Shown here piece by piece: positions 12,901 to 25,600 of a DNA stretch of 64,000 nt. Origin of the DNA: Holacanthus passer (Eukaryota; Chordata; Actinopteri; Pomacanthidae); assembly GCA_025331565.1 (NCBI GenBank), contig JAFREQ010000048.1, positions 1,674,001 through 1,738,000 of the forward strand, read 5' to 3'. How positions within the stretch are numbered: position 1 is the first letter of the stretch; the number at the start of each line of letters is the position of its first letter. The notes under the pieces were generated by a model that worked only from the letters and a program-made list of their open reading frames with translations, was not told the DNA's origin and did not search any database. A program made the position numbers and the translations under genes.

Positions 12901-15900
12901 GATAGTTAACTAGTTGTGCAGCTGCAGCACATTAAACAGCATGTAAGCATACCTGCAAATGTCAGGCCCTTACTGGTGGTCCTTACTTTTCAGTACCACT
13001 AATGATATGCTCTCATGCCCATGACATGAAGGCTGTAGTGCGAGTGGGTTCTTTGTCTTTCTTTCCCTGCGGTGTAACACTGGCACTCGGGCACCTGCTG
13101 TCAAACACAGACACAGACACTGACACGCCCCTCTAGCTGGCTGAGACAAATTAAATTCCTGTTATTTCCCCTAAGACCTTTTTTCTGAGGTGACTGAGAT
13201 TTCACTTTAACTTTGAAATCTCATGCTAGAATGTTTGAAAAGGGAAAAACTATGCTCAACCTAGATGATCACTCAACCCATGACAGTTTGATTCATGTCT
13301 GCTTTGATTAGATGACCGATGCACAAACTGCTTCCACCTAATGATGGTCATCTGGCCGAGCCATCGGTCCCTCACATCTGTTTTACCGATCCTGCAGCCG
13401 ACACGCTGACACATTTGACCAGGCTTCCAAAAATCTGTACAAGACCTCAAGCCGTCACTCAGTCTGGACACAATGCTTGTGATGCTGACATAAAAGGTTG
13501 ATGTACGGAGGCAAGACACTGTGCTCCAGAGGAGGAAATAAAGAAAAATAACATATCATAGTGTGTTTCCATGGCTACGGGAGACGGGGATTATTGTTAT
13601 GAAAGCCTTCTCTGAGGTGGAGAGTGAGACCCAATGGAGCTGCTAGAGTGGGAGCGACAGATCTGGGCCAAACGGAGGAGTAAACCACGTCCACGTGTCT
13701 TCACAATCAATAAAGGAGTCTACAGACTGCACAGTGCGCACTCGGCTTACACTGTTAGTGGAAGAAGACTTTGGATGACTTGTCTTAGAAATATTGCATG
13801 AAAGATTGTTGGTCAGGAAATCTTTAGCTGTAACTTGTCCATGGTTGTTGCTTGGAATATTAAATGCAATACCTATTATGATGTGTCTGTCCCTTGTGCT
13901 TTTTTGGAAGATCTCCTGGCTTGGATGATGGAGGTGGAATAGAATAAACAGACATATTACTATAGTGATGAACTAGGTACCTCTCATCGCAAATAAAGTA
14001 TTTTGGCCATTGTCACTGCAGTCAACTCTCTGCTATTATACCTAAACTCTGGAAGAGTTCTCAGTGCATAACCTTTAATCAACCTCTATGCAAAAAATAT
14101 ATTAATAATGTAGCAAAAGAGATGACTTATTGTCCTTGGTTCCCTTATGCAAACACTTGCCCTCCTCTGCCAAATGTGCAACAGCTTATCCTCAAGAAAG
14201 TCTGAAGAACAAACCTGCTTCCAAGTCTGCCATAAACCCATATGAAAGCCTCCTGTGCCAATAACGATCCTGACAAACCCATGCAAATGAACCTGGAAGC
14301 AATCGCCACTGATTTGGACACAATGAACAAAGACCACATCAGAGGAGCTAATGGATCGCATAAATTAAACTAAATATTTTCAGCTGGCTGCAGAATTTCC
14401 TCATTGCAAATGTGCCATTCTGGACTTTTTTGGATCTAGGTGCAGGTTAAACAGTTTCTTTCCACCAGTGTTTCGAAGCTCGCAGGCATAGCTGATATAT
14501 AGGCCATGTGTGAAGTTTGGCAGACCCTTAAGAACAATGACAGCTTTATTTTTGTTTATCGAGGCAATTCCCTGCTAATAGCATTGTATCATCAATTGTG
14601 AAATTGCTCTCATATTTAAGAAACTGAGAATGGGTCCTTCTCAGTCACCTACCAGTACGTTTCGCACTGGTGGCCGTTTGGTAAACCAAAATGCAAGTTT
14701 CATTTCTTCAAAAAGACACCAAAATGAGAGGTTTGGGCAACAACTACCGTGCCATTTCCAAGTTTCAGCTGATGGCAATGAACACATTGTGTTTACTGTG
14801 GAAAGGTCTGCATATGGTCACAATGTGTTGACACATTTGCAAGGGCCTGTTCAGTGCCACTGAACCACTGCAGACTAAAATGTTTTAAAAAGAATAAAGT
14901 AAACACAGAAGAGGACAAGATGCAGCTGATTTGGGGGAACTCAGGGTAGAAAATCTGCTGTGGAATAGAAGTGAATGGCTTGCTTCAGATTGTACTTGTG
15001 AAGAAAGAAAGACGCCAAGTCTGACTCAGTATCCGTATGGCCTTATTCCTTTTGCATTCAGGGTCCAAATGAATGCTTTCCCCTACTTACAAGTGAAACT
15101 GGTTCTCTAATCATTAAAAAGGGAGACCCGTCTTTCACCCATCTGCAATGAGTTCTGTGTTTAGATGAGGGAGGATATAATGTACAGTGCATTTAGCCAA
15201 ATTGGCACAACTGAATGAGGTCTACTAGGCCAACATCTGGCAAGTACAGTTCTGGCAGACATCAGATTAGTGTGTGTTCTCTCTGCCCTCTTTTTCTATC
15301 TGCTTTGTCTGCCTCTTCTGTCTTTCTCTGTCTCGTAATTTGGGACAGTTTTAATCCAACCACTCTGGCCAGCGTTTAGTTGTCCAGTGTCAGGTACTCC
15401 ATCTGTGTGCCTCAACCTTTAATAGCGTCCTCTGCATATGATTCCCAGTCACTGTTTTCAGCAGCACCTAAATTTGCTTTTCAAGGCAGCGATGGTAAAA
15501 TTAGCATTTGAAACCTCAACTTGTGTTTCCAGGAGAACTGGACTCTTTTAAACATAAATCCTCTGCTAATGTTCCCTCCAGTGTGACTTTCAAGCCGGAC
15601 GTGAATCAAAAATGCGTTGCATAACAGGAGGGAATGGAAATGTTCTCCACCCTCTGAGCCACTGGGAGTGAGTTTCCTCCACAGTGTACGCCCCGGGATG
15701 CACCATCTTTCCTTTCTGTTTCCCTTCCTCCTTTCCTTGCACTGGTTTAACTGGCTTCCCATTTCTACTAGTCTCTCCCTACCTCTGTTGTAAAGCGAGC
15801 TCTTACTGTCCTGAGGCAACCTTGTTACTGAAGTGGTCAAGCCTTGTTTGGACAAGGGGAAAAGCAGTAATCTACTAACAGCTACTGACTGACTCATCAA

Positions 15901-18900
15901 AGAGAGTATACTATGACTCCTCTGAATATTGCAAAGTGGTGTGAGTCCAGTGTGTGTGTTTTGATGTTGTAACAGGATGTAAAGCGGTTAAATCCATTCT
16001 CACCATATCTTAAAAATAAGAGGTTATAAGAGGTTGGTCTTTGACCTTTTCTTAATTGTGGTAAATGATTCAAAGCCCGCCTTCACCTTGTGTGAAGAAC
16101 TCCAGGACTACGCCTGGTATAACACACACACACACCCCTAACCTAAACCTTAAAATGAAGTCCTGACCTTCAAACAGTTCTTTTAAGTTGTGAGGACTGG
16201 CCGACATGTCCTCACTTAAAAAATGTCTTCATTCTGTTGGTTAAAAGCGTGTTCCGATCGTGACTACGTAGCAAGTACAAGTACAAACACACACGCGCAC
16301 ACACACACACACAAACTCACACAATCACGTTTGGGTCAATAATGGCAGCTACAGCTTCCTGTGGGTCCTCTAGAGGCTTCATATGACTTCCTGCCATCTT
16401 GCCTGTCTTTCCTCTGCCTTCCTGTCTCACCCAGAGACTGCTGCAGGATATATACACAGTGTGTGTGTCTGTGTGTGTGTGTGTGTGTGTGTGCTAGACA
16501 GACCCTCTCAGCCAGTGCTGTAAGACTTCACATGAGGTGAAGACATTCATCTCCACTCTGGAAATGCCACTTCATAGACGCACATGTATGCCAAAGGATG
16601 TAATTCTTGGACGTCAGACATTTCCCATTTAGGTGGAGCCTCACACATTGTCGAAGTGTGTCACACAGAGACACACCCACTCCCACTCCTATGCCAGTCA
16701 GTCTCACCTACTCACTCACTGACCCCTATTTCTTTTTGTATATTTTCTTTCTCTCAAATTCCTGTCTTTGTTTGCCTCGCTTTATCTCAAATGATTACAA
16801 CAACATGCACATTAGCATACATGTAGACAACACTTTTCACCTCCCCACTGTGCTTTGTACCCCCCACCTCCAACTGTGGGTCATCTCTGTCTCCGTGCAC
16901 TTAACCTGGAATGGACATACAGTTTCAACAACAGTAGCATGTATTTTGATTTTCCCACACAACTCTGACTTCACTCCCATATTCCATTACATCTCATCCC
17001 TATATCTTCCTTCCATATGGTGGAGATAACTATTCTAAATCTCCCGCAGACATGTTGTATCATCTGACTCCTGTTACGTCATACAAATTCATTTATGAAG
17101 GCCACGATGGTGAAGATATCTTCATCATCATAACCCCTGCGGGTTGTTACAGTACATCGTGCACAGTGGGGAAATTCACAAGCATAAAAATGCTCTTATT
17201 TTGTTTTCTAATTACCTCTTTGTATCTCATTTGTCTGGGGGCTAAACAGCTGCCTCTAGTCTTTGTACAAAGCTGTTAAACATGTACTTACTCCAGCTCT
17301 GTACTTAATTCACAGACATAAGATTAATGCATATTCATTTTCTCATCTCACCCTCGCAAAGAAAGTAAGTAAGTGTACTTCCTAAACTATTTCTTTGAGT
17401 AAAAATGATGATGGATGCATCTAAGATGACTGTCAATGCTGTGGCATCTCAGCACATATGAGAGGCCCACCATTCTGGAGAAACAGGAAATTGAATGACA
17501 GGGCAGGTCGGTCAGTCTGCATCAGACATGACAGGCAGTCTCACAACCGCAAAAACCTTTTTTTTACATTTGTAACATTATTCGAGAGGCAGTTCTGGAA
17601 GAAATATGAAGGAAGAGGTTCAGGGGCCTTAGGTATGTATTTTTTCCCCTCTTTAGCAGCAGGTGTAACAATATTAGCTTTGGTTTATGTGGATTCCCCA
17701 CTGGAGCGTGCTGGAGAAGGAGGACGTGGGGAACATCGAGAAGGTTTTACACAGCAGAGTGGAAAGTGGTGCAGTTTTGTTTTGGAAGACTGAGCGAGGG
17801 ACTGGGTGTTTTTTGGGTGTTGCCATGGCCATGACGAGAGGCAGTGTGTGGATGCAGATGTGGTATTGGAGCAAGTTTTGACGGCATGGGGCCATGGAGG
17901 TGGAAGAAAACAGTGGGATATTGCATAACTGGAAAATGAAGAGTCCACTGACTGGCATTCCTCCACCCACCCAATGTCCTCATCCTTCACTTCATTTCTT
18001 TTCTTTGATACAAGTACAGACCGGTCCCACTTCTACCACTACGTCGCCTTCTTATTATTATCATCTGACAATAACTAAATGAAATATGCAGTACATGCCA
18101 CTCCTGTCCTGTTTTCCTGTTCTTTGCCTTAGTGAATCTTATGCAAAAGCCTTATGTAGTCAATCTATTTCTAAATGGAATCAGACACCCAAATCCTCAT
18201 TTTCATTTCTGAGGTATATCCTCCTCTCCTATAACTCCCCTAGACCTTAAATTGACAGGCCTGGGCAGTAGCATTGGGGGATAAGAGAGAGCAAGATGGA
18301 GCGTAGAGATCAGCTGCCAGGCTCAGCTCCCATCTGGTTCAAATCCAGGGATCTCTTTCTCACTGATTTCTTCACCAGCTCCCAGTATCAGCAGCAGCAG
18401 CAGCATGGACAGCAGGGCTTTGACCCGGTGATCAGACATCAGGCCAGAGACGAGCTGGCTTCTCCGCCTCAGTTTCTAAGCCCGGGGATCGTGGTCCAAC
18501 CCAAAGCTGAAATCTGTAAAGATTGAAGGACAGAGAGTCAGAGGTTGAATGTTTAGCTGCCACAAGATGGCTAGTGTTCAGCTTGGCACTCAGAAGCATA
18601 TAGTGTCATGAATAACAGCAGCATTTATTGTAGCTGCTAATGCAGACCCTGGATGATCAGCTCTGCGTGTGAGTCGCAATTAATCATTGAATTCATGCTG
18701 CTGAGATGAAAAACACTTTGACCAAAGATTCTAAAGCTTCTTTGTGGTTTCTATCTGTATTAGACCCCCTTGAAGTTCACACCCTTCAGATTTTTCCTTT
18801 TTTGCCAAAGCCACAATAATGCTGCTGCTGGTTATCCCATGAAAGGACTGGGTGAGAGATGATGTCATTCTTCATAGTGTCGGATACTTGGAATGTGGGC

Positions 18901-20825
18901 CACCTCAGCCCACCCTGTCCAGCTGAATGGATGAAAACAAACCCTGTGAATCTACTGGTCGGCTTTAAGGGGCCCCACCTCTGGCACCGGTAGCCATCTT
19001 CATTCTGGGGGGCCCAGGAGGCCCGGCACTTCTGGCTGACGTCATGGTAGCAAAACCATTATGATGAGATTAGTTTGAGCTTCAGCACAAAGCCCTCATG
19101 CTATAGCATCTCATCCTGTCCTTCATTTTTTTGTGCTCAGACATTTCCAGAACCACGTAGCCCCTTTATCTTTCTTCCCTCTCCTTCTATCAATACATCT
19201 CTTTTTCTGTCTCCTTCCTTCATCTCTCTCCCTCTCCCCTCAACCCTGATTTATCCATCTCTCATTTCCAAGACATTACTTTTCCAGCCTGGCACACAGA
19301 GACTCATTTCCTGGTCTCATATGCATTTCAAAAGGTGCAGGAGGCTCCTTGTACCAAGCTAAAGAATTGAGCAGAGCAGCAGGGTGAATATTAAAACACT
19401 CTTCTGTAGTCTGCAGAGACCAGCTCAGTCAAACAGTGGGAAGGTTGGACAGTCGAATGTCACTGTGTAAACTCGACTTACCCGGTGATGTGCAGTCACG
19501 GCTAAAATGTTTTGCTCTATCCCTGAAACAATAGAGGGAGAGCAAAACAACAGGGATTGTGGGATTGTGTCCTGAGGGATGGGGTGATTATAGTTATAAT
19601 TCTCCCTTTCATTATTTTAAATATGGATTTAAATTGGAGCTTGGCTATTATGTTTGTTTGTCATGTTTTTTCTTAATTATAGATTTTCTGATTCTTGACA
19701 TACTTTTATCTAATTCATAATCTAATATGAAATTCGAGCGAATGGTTTGTGCAGTGGTTTTGAAATGAACACAATGTGTGTGTAAAACGGCCTCTCCCCT
19801 TGTTGCAGGATGAACTGGACCTGACGGATAAGAACAGGGAGGCCATGTTCGCTCTGCCCGATGAGAAGAAATGGCAGATCTACTGCAGCAAGAAGAAGGT
19901 GAGTTGATGTCTGCCTCACTTTACCGTACATCAGCTTCAATCTCTGGCTGGCCCTCAGTTGACTGACTGCCTGAACCCACAGTTGAAAGCTGAACTGTCA
20001 GCAGTGGGCAGCGTCTTGGCCGAACCCATTTTGAATCAGCCTTTCCAGCTTCTCATTTCTGAATTGACGTAAACATATGCACATGTCACGCCAGCCACAT
20101 ATTGCACAATATTATTTGCAGGCAGTAGTGCATGCAATACTGTACGTGCACAAGCAGTACACAGAGTACACAATTGCCGCCCCAGCCCCTGTTTCAAGAC
20201 CTCAATCTCCAAATCTCCCTCCCCACGTTGGAGCAAGCAATTTCCTTGTGCTGCTTAAGAATTGTCAACATACCATGGAAGCACTAGAACATTCTGGTTA
20301 GCCCTCTGTTTCACCCCTTTCCCCTCGCCAAAACATCTCTCGCTCCCTTCATACTCTTCGGCGTGTCTCAAATATCCACCAGGAAATGACATTGTGCTTG
20401 GAGAAAAAGGGGGAATTCAGCCCTCCTCTTTCACTCAATAGCAAATTGAATAAATAGTCATAAACCCTCCCCTGTGTCTCTTTGCTAATTTGTTTTTTTG
20501 GCTGAGGGTGTTGTGCTGGAAGCAGGATGAGGATCAGACCCCTCCTTTCTCTTTCCAGGGCATGCAGGCTGAGCTTAACTGACATGATAGACTCTGACAA
20601 CCTTTTTAAAAAAGGAGTAAATACACACCTCCTTGTGTGTGTGCACCTGCATGGATAAAAGTTTATACCTACCTAACTCTAACTCTAACCCTGTACCGTA
20701 TTCAGGCTGGTATTGAGTTACTAGGAAAAAGAAGAGCAGTGGAATTGTGATGTATTTAGAGGGATGTCAAGATGAGGATGTGAAACAGGAGCGCCACACC
20801 AGTTTACAATGAAATGCAAAACTGG

Positions 20826-20859
<34 letters not shown>

Positions 20860-21531
20860 GAAGAGGAAATAACCTTTCCTCTCATACATTATGATGACCA
20901 TGGGACTTGCAGTGTGCGCTTCCCTTTGAATACATTGCATAGTATTAAAGGGGATTGAATTATTGGCAGAATGTGCATTTGCACATGTGAACCCACATAA
21001 AAGGTGCAAGTTCAGTGATACTCATATCAGTTATTGAATATCTCGCTGAAGCAAACACAGTTTATGAGTAGCCTTTGAGCCATAGTAGAAGATATTGGAA
21101 ACAACGTTTTGGCAACAGCCCGGACATATTGGAACCAAAATGGTTTGCAGTACGCGCCTAAGCCGGGGACAGAGGTAGGATGCATTAGTTTGTCATTCCA
21201 CCCCCATCGCTCCCAGTCAGAAATTATTTCCTCTGTGAGGCTAAGGTGAAAAAAAACAGCAGTGTGTCCAGGCCAGGAAACGGGGAGCAAAACCGGGGTA
21301 ACGGTGCACAGCGGAAAGCTGGAGGAAAAACCAAACAAACCCCTCATTCATGCATAGAGGCAGCGTAATGGAGAAAGAGGGAAAAAAACAACTGGCGTGC
21401 AATATCGGATAATAATGTGCATGTCTGTGTGTGAATATGCGGGCAGGAAGGCATGACTACTGTCCCCACGTGCACACACCCACACAGACATGAACAACCA
21501 TGTACGTAAGGAAAATGCGCACTTGCAGGTT

Positions 21532-21574
<43 letters not shown>

Positions 21575-22612
21575 ACACAGTAGTGCCCTGTATTTCTGAG
21601 TTACAGCATGACAGTGATTTGAATGGAGAACACAGGACAGCAGAATTTCCCCTCAGCCAACAACACTGGTTCCCTTGTTTCCTCCAGCCAAGCGACGGCT
21701 CCAGTTGTTGTGGTTAGATAACACTTGGAGGGAGCCACTGAGGGCAAGACAAGGGGACAAACTAACTTTGTTCACCTGCAGAGCAAACTGGCCAACACAT
21801 TTAGTCCAAACCACTCAAGCTTTGCCAGTTCCAGTGAAAACCACATATTCCAAATCTAATAATTTTGTTTTCACATAAACCGCCCAAAAATGGCATAATA
21901 ATAAGAACAGTTGACAGACACACAACCCAGTATTCCCAGTATAACCCAGTATAGTTGTAACAACCAACTAACAGTTTGCTATTTACGCAGACACAGAATA
22001 ATGTAGCTGTCCAATTCGAGTTGTCTTTTCGGCCACTTGATGAAGGCGCTGCTTTTGCTTGCTAGTTGTAGTTTCCTCTTCAGTTGCTCTTTCGTCTGTC
22101 TATTTTGTTTGTTGCTGTGCAGGTAGCGTGCAGTGGGTTTATCGGAGCCTGGATACTGAGACAGATGCATACAAATTGTGCCAAAACAATGAGCTAAAAT
22201 AGGCTAAAAAGTTCCACAGAGCTTCTAATGGCTGAATTAGTTGAGAATTATGTGTGGTTAATTGCAAGAGATCCTTTTCACGTGAGACAGAATTGTTTGA
22301 TTCAGTGTTGATGTAAAAACACTCACAAGTCTGAGTGAATGAAATGAACAAAAACATCATTTCACACCCCAACATCAAAAATGCAAATTCAGTAGTTTTG
22401 TTTTAAAAAATAGTAGTTTGAGTTTGTTTATCTGACGTTGGTCCTCTTATCGTGTCTAGCTAATACCAGTCAGCAGTGATGTAAGGGAATTAGTGTAAAT
22501 ATGGTCTCTGTGTACCGTGACTAACTTGAATATCTTGTCGAGGCCTTCGGGCAGTAAGCCAGCCATATCTGTACCTCTGATCTCAGCCACCCAGTCACAG
22601 TCAGTGTGTGTG

Positions 22613-22645
<33 letters not shown>

Positions 22646-25600
22646 TGACATGCATGAGGAAGAGTGGACCTCATTCCTGGGAAGCATGAGAGTGAAGAAT
22701 TGGCTTGTATACATATTTAGTGAACAAGTGAAACAGAGCTGGCATGAGTAAATCCCCGTATGAGCGTAACACATTCCTGCCTATGAGTGAGGGTGGTTGT
22801 GTGTGTGTGCACACTTGTTTTTGCAAGCAGTACTCATGTCCAGCAGCCCTCAGGTAGAGAACACCATGTAACATCTAATAGCTCCTGATAGTCGTTCAGT
22901 GCTGGGAGCCAAACAAAGTCTCCTGACTCCCATTAGTAACGCTACACTGACACACACACACACACAGTTTTTTCACACAATATGGCCCTTTAACAGTGTC
23001 AAAACTTTGACAAAACTATTATTGAGTCATTATCTACTTTCCTAAATTTCTGTAGTTTTGCTGCTCAGAATCACCCAGCTAAGCGTTATCCTCAGCTCGG
23101 ATGATGCGAGTGCAATTAACATGCTTAACATGCACCATATACACCCACACATTAGCCTCTCCTAACCTGGCAGCAGTTTAAATATAACATTTTTAGCTAC
23201 ATATGCTTCATCCCCATCACTTAAGCAAATGCGACCCCAAGCAAAGGTTTCTGCTCGAGCATGTGCTAAAACGTGTCTAATGTTAGCTACATGTAACAGG
23301 CAGCAAACGTTACATAATCTTCCAGAATTCAATATCCTGTCCATTTCCTGTCTCTCTAGGTGAGACTTTATATCCCAGCTTCCATAGATAAATATTCCCT
23401 GTGGAGAAATTGGCTCTTTGGAATGTCGGACAATCCCCCTCGTTGCGCAGACGGGAACATATTGTGGTGACTGGAGAACTGGAGAAGAGAGTACGGAAAA
23501 AATATTGACTTATGTATATATACTTAAATGACCGTTAATACATTCCAGTGTCATTCTTTTACACCATATTCAATTCTTTTTTTTTTTTTTTTGCACTGCC
23601 GTTTTTATTTCTTGTAGTTCACTCCTTTGTTCATGAAGTGATCTTATTTGCTATTCCATTCCATACTGTGCTGCTTGTCGGTGCTGTCATGGTTTTGGAT
23701 GGCTCAGCCCCCACAGTACAGTCAGGGTCCCCCCGGGCCTCTCTGAACACATGGGAACATGGGAGTGTGAGGCGCCTGACGAGCTCTCCAATTGCCAGAG
23801 AAACTGGAGACTTCATGGAAACACGTTAGCATGTTGCTGAGAAACAGTGTATAGGTTCTGGCCCGTCTGTGACCCTGAACAGTTGGACTACACTTGAAGG
23901 AGTGACTGGGCCAAGTTGGCTGCCAAAGCTCGGACAACAAGTGAAAATATGACCTTAAAGCTCGGACAACAAGTGAAAAAATGCTGTTGTCTGATCTTTG
24001 AGGTGCAGAACATTTTGATATGGACGTGCATGTGTGCAACAATGTCAAGACTAAGCACATGTTGAAGTTAACAGGGACCTGGAATCAGCACAGCAGCTTT
24101 GTAGCATGGTATTATTTCTCTTCTGTCTCCCTTATTATCTCCCATCCTCTTGTGCTCCTGCTCATCGTTTCAAATTCAGAGCACATTTTGGAGTCAAACA
24201 GTAGCAACCTCCCATGACACTTCAAAGAGCTTTGGGTTTAACTGTGGCCACTTGAGTATTTGGACTTTCTACCCCTGTTGTTCCTGAAACCTGGACTTGA
24301 AATGTACTGTATATGTGTATAAGTTTCATACATTCTGTGAACTCAATTATCAGTGTCAGTGAACCTTTTAGGAGGTTTGAAATCTTTAAGACGGCTGGTT
24401 GCATGACAGCAGGGGAGCTGAACTATGTAATTTCATCTACCCTTTCAACAGGTACCTCTGAAAATGCAATCGCCTGCCAAACACACAGAGAAATATTCTT
24501 GAAGTCTGGCTTTAGTCAGTTCTTTGGGTCTTCAGAGAAACAATATATCGCTCAACAGATGGCTGAAACAAGAGGAACACCTTACAGAAATATACCTGAT
24601 ACACTGCTGGGGATTCCTGTTCTCCTTTGCTGCAACTCAGATTGTAAATCACTTTTAATGTCACCAGACCTGAGGAATGTACAGTGTAGTATACGTGTGT
24701 AATTGCTGTAATAGAATGAAGGGGTTGACCTTAAACTGTCGCAGCAGAGCACGCGACTGGAGTGTTTTCACCCAGAAGAGCACCATAAATAGAAGAGCAC
24801 CTATAAAAAATATGTGTACAGTGCTGTCATACAAATACGTACTCACACTCTATTCATATGAAAAGTCTCCTGTTTGTGCTTTTCATTTGTAACCGGCTCC
24901 ACTCTTTAGAGTCTGGCTTCTTATCACAAAATTTTAATACCAGTCATCAACTGTGATTAACTTGCGAAATGGTTTGATCAAGAAAGCAGCGCACAAGAAC
25001 AGACTTAAAATCACTTCAGCCGTCATGAAATTCCATCGAAAAGGCAAATGTTCAGGAAGTGTATGAACTGATATGAGTATGACCCCCGAAACAAACCTCG
25101 TGCTGTAATCATTTCAAATTTCAAATTACAGTACTGAACTCCTGAAACTGCCAGAGTAAATGTTGCATTGGACTCGACATGTTTTTGACGGCGTGGCGGT
25201 GGTTGTAATTCAGATGAAGGGCCAGAGAGAGGCAGTTAAGTTGTTAATCTCAGCGTCAGAATCTGTCTGGCATCGTGTCCCAGGCTTTTCAGCAGTATAG
25301 TGGAAACAGCCAGCTTGAAAACACAAGTTGAGTAGTACAGTGAGTTCCATTGTTTTTGTTTTAGTTCAGCTCTTTAAATTGAGCTCAAATGCTGGCACCG
25401 AGCGCTGTAGATCACAAACAGTGGTCATTATGAGGACTGAAATCCACATTAGCCGACCTTATAGTCGAACCCAAAAAGCTGCAGTGGAGCTGCTTGAGCA
25501 TTTATGATTCATAAATCAGTGGAATTGTCTGTTTCTGCAGCTCATTTTTATGTCCAGGCTTGAAGTTTGTTGTGTTACCACAGATAATAAGAGGATTTTA

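Larger units (their letters stand above)
9933..19808 (+). other. daam2: daam2 intron 1 (9.9 kb)
   Basis: GTGAGT to TTGTTGCAG. It contains a fragment of the TIR element (11163-11403), a SINE-like copy (16121-16315), CA and TG microsatellites around 16.3-16.5 kb and a CAG run at 18390-18404. No coding exon is seen in it; the longest open frames show no family resemblance and no matching splice sites. Confidence 0.85.

Noticed and set aside
18296..18526. 76-codon open frame with a short polyglutamine run in intron 1
   Set aside because: Starts in a fair initiation context but has no flanking splice sites that would join it in phase to daam2, and no recognisable domain.
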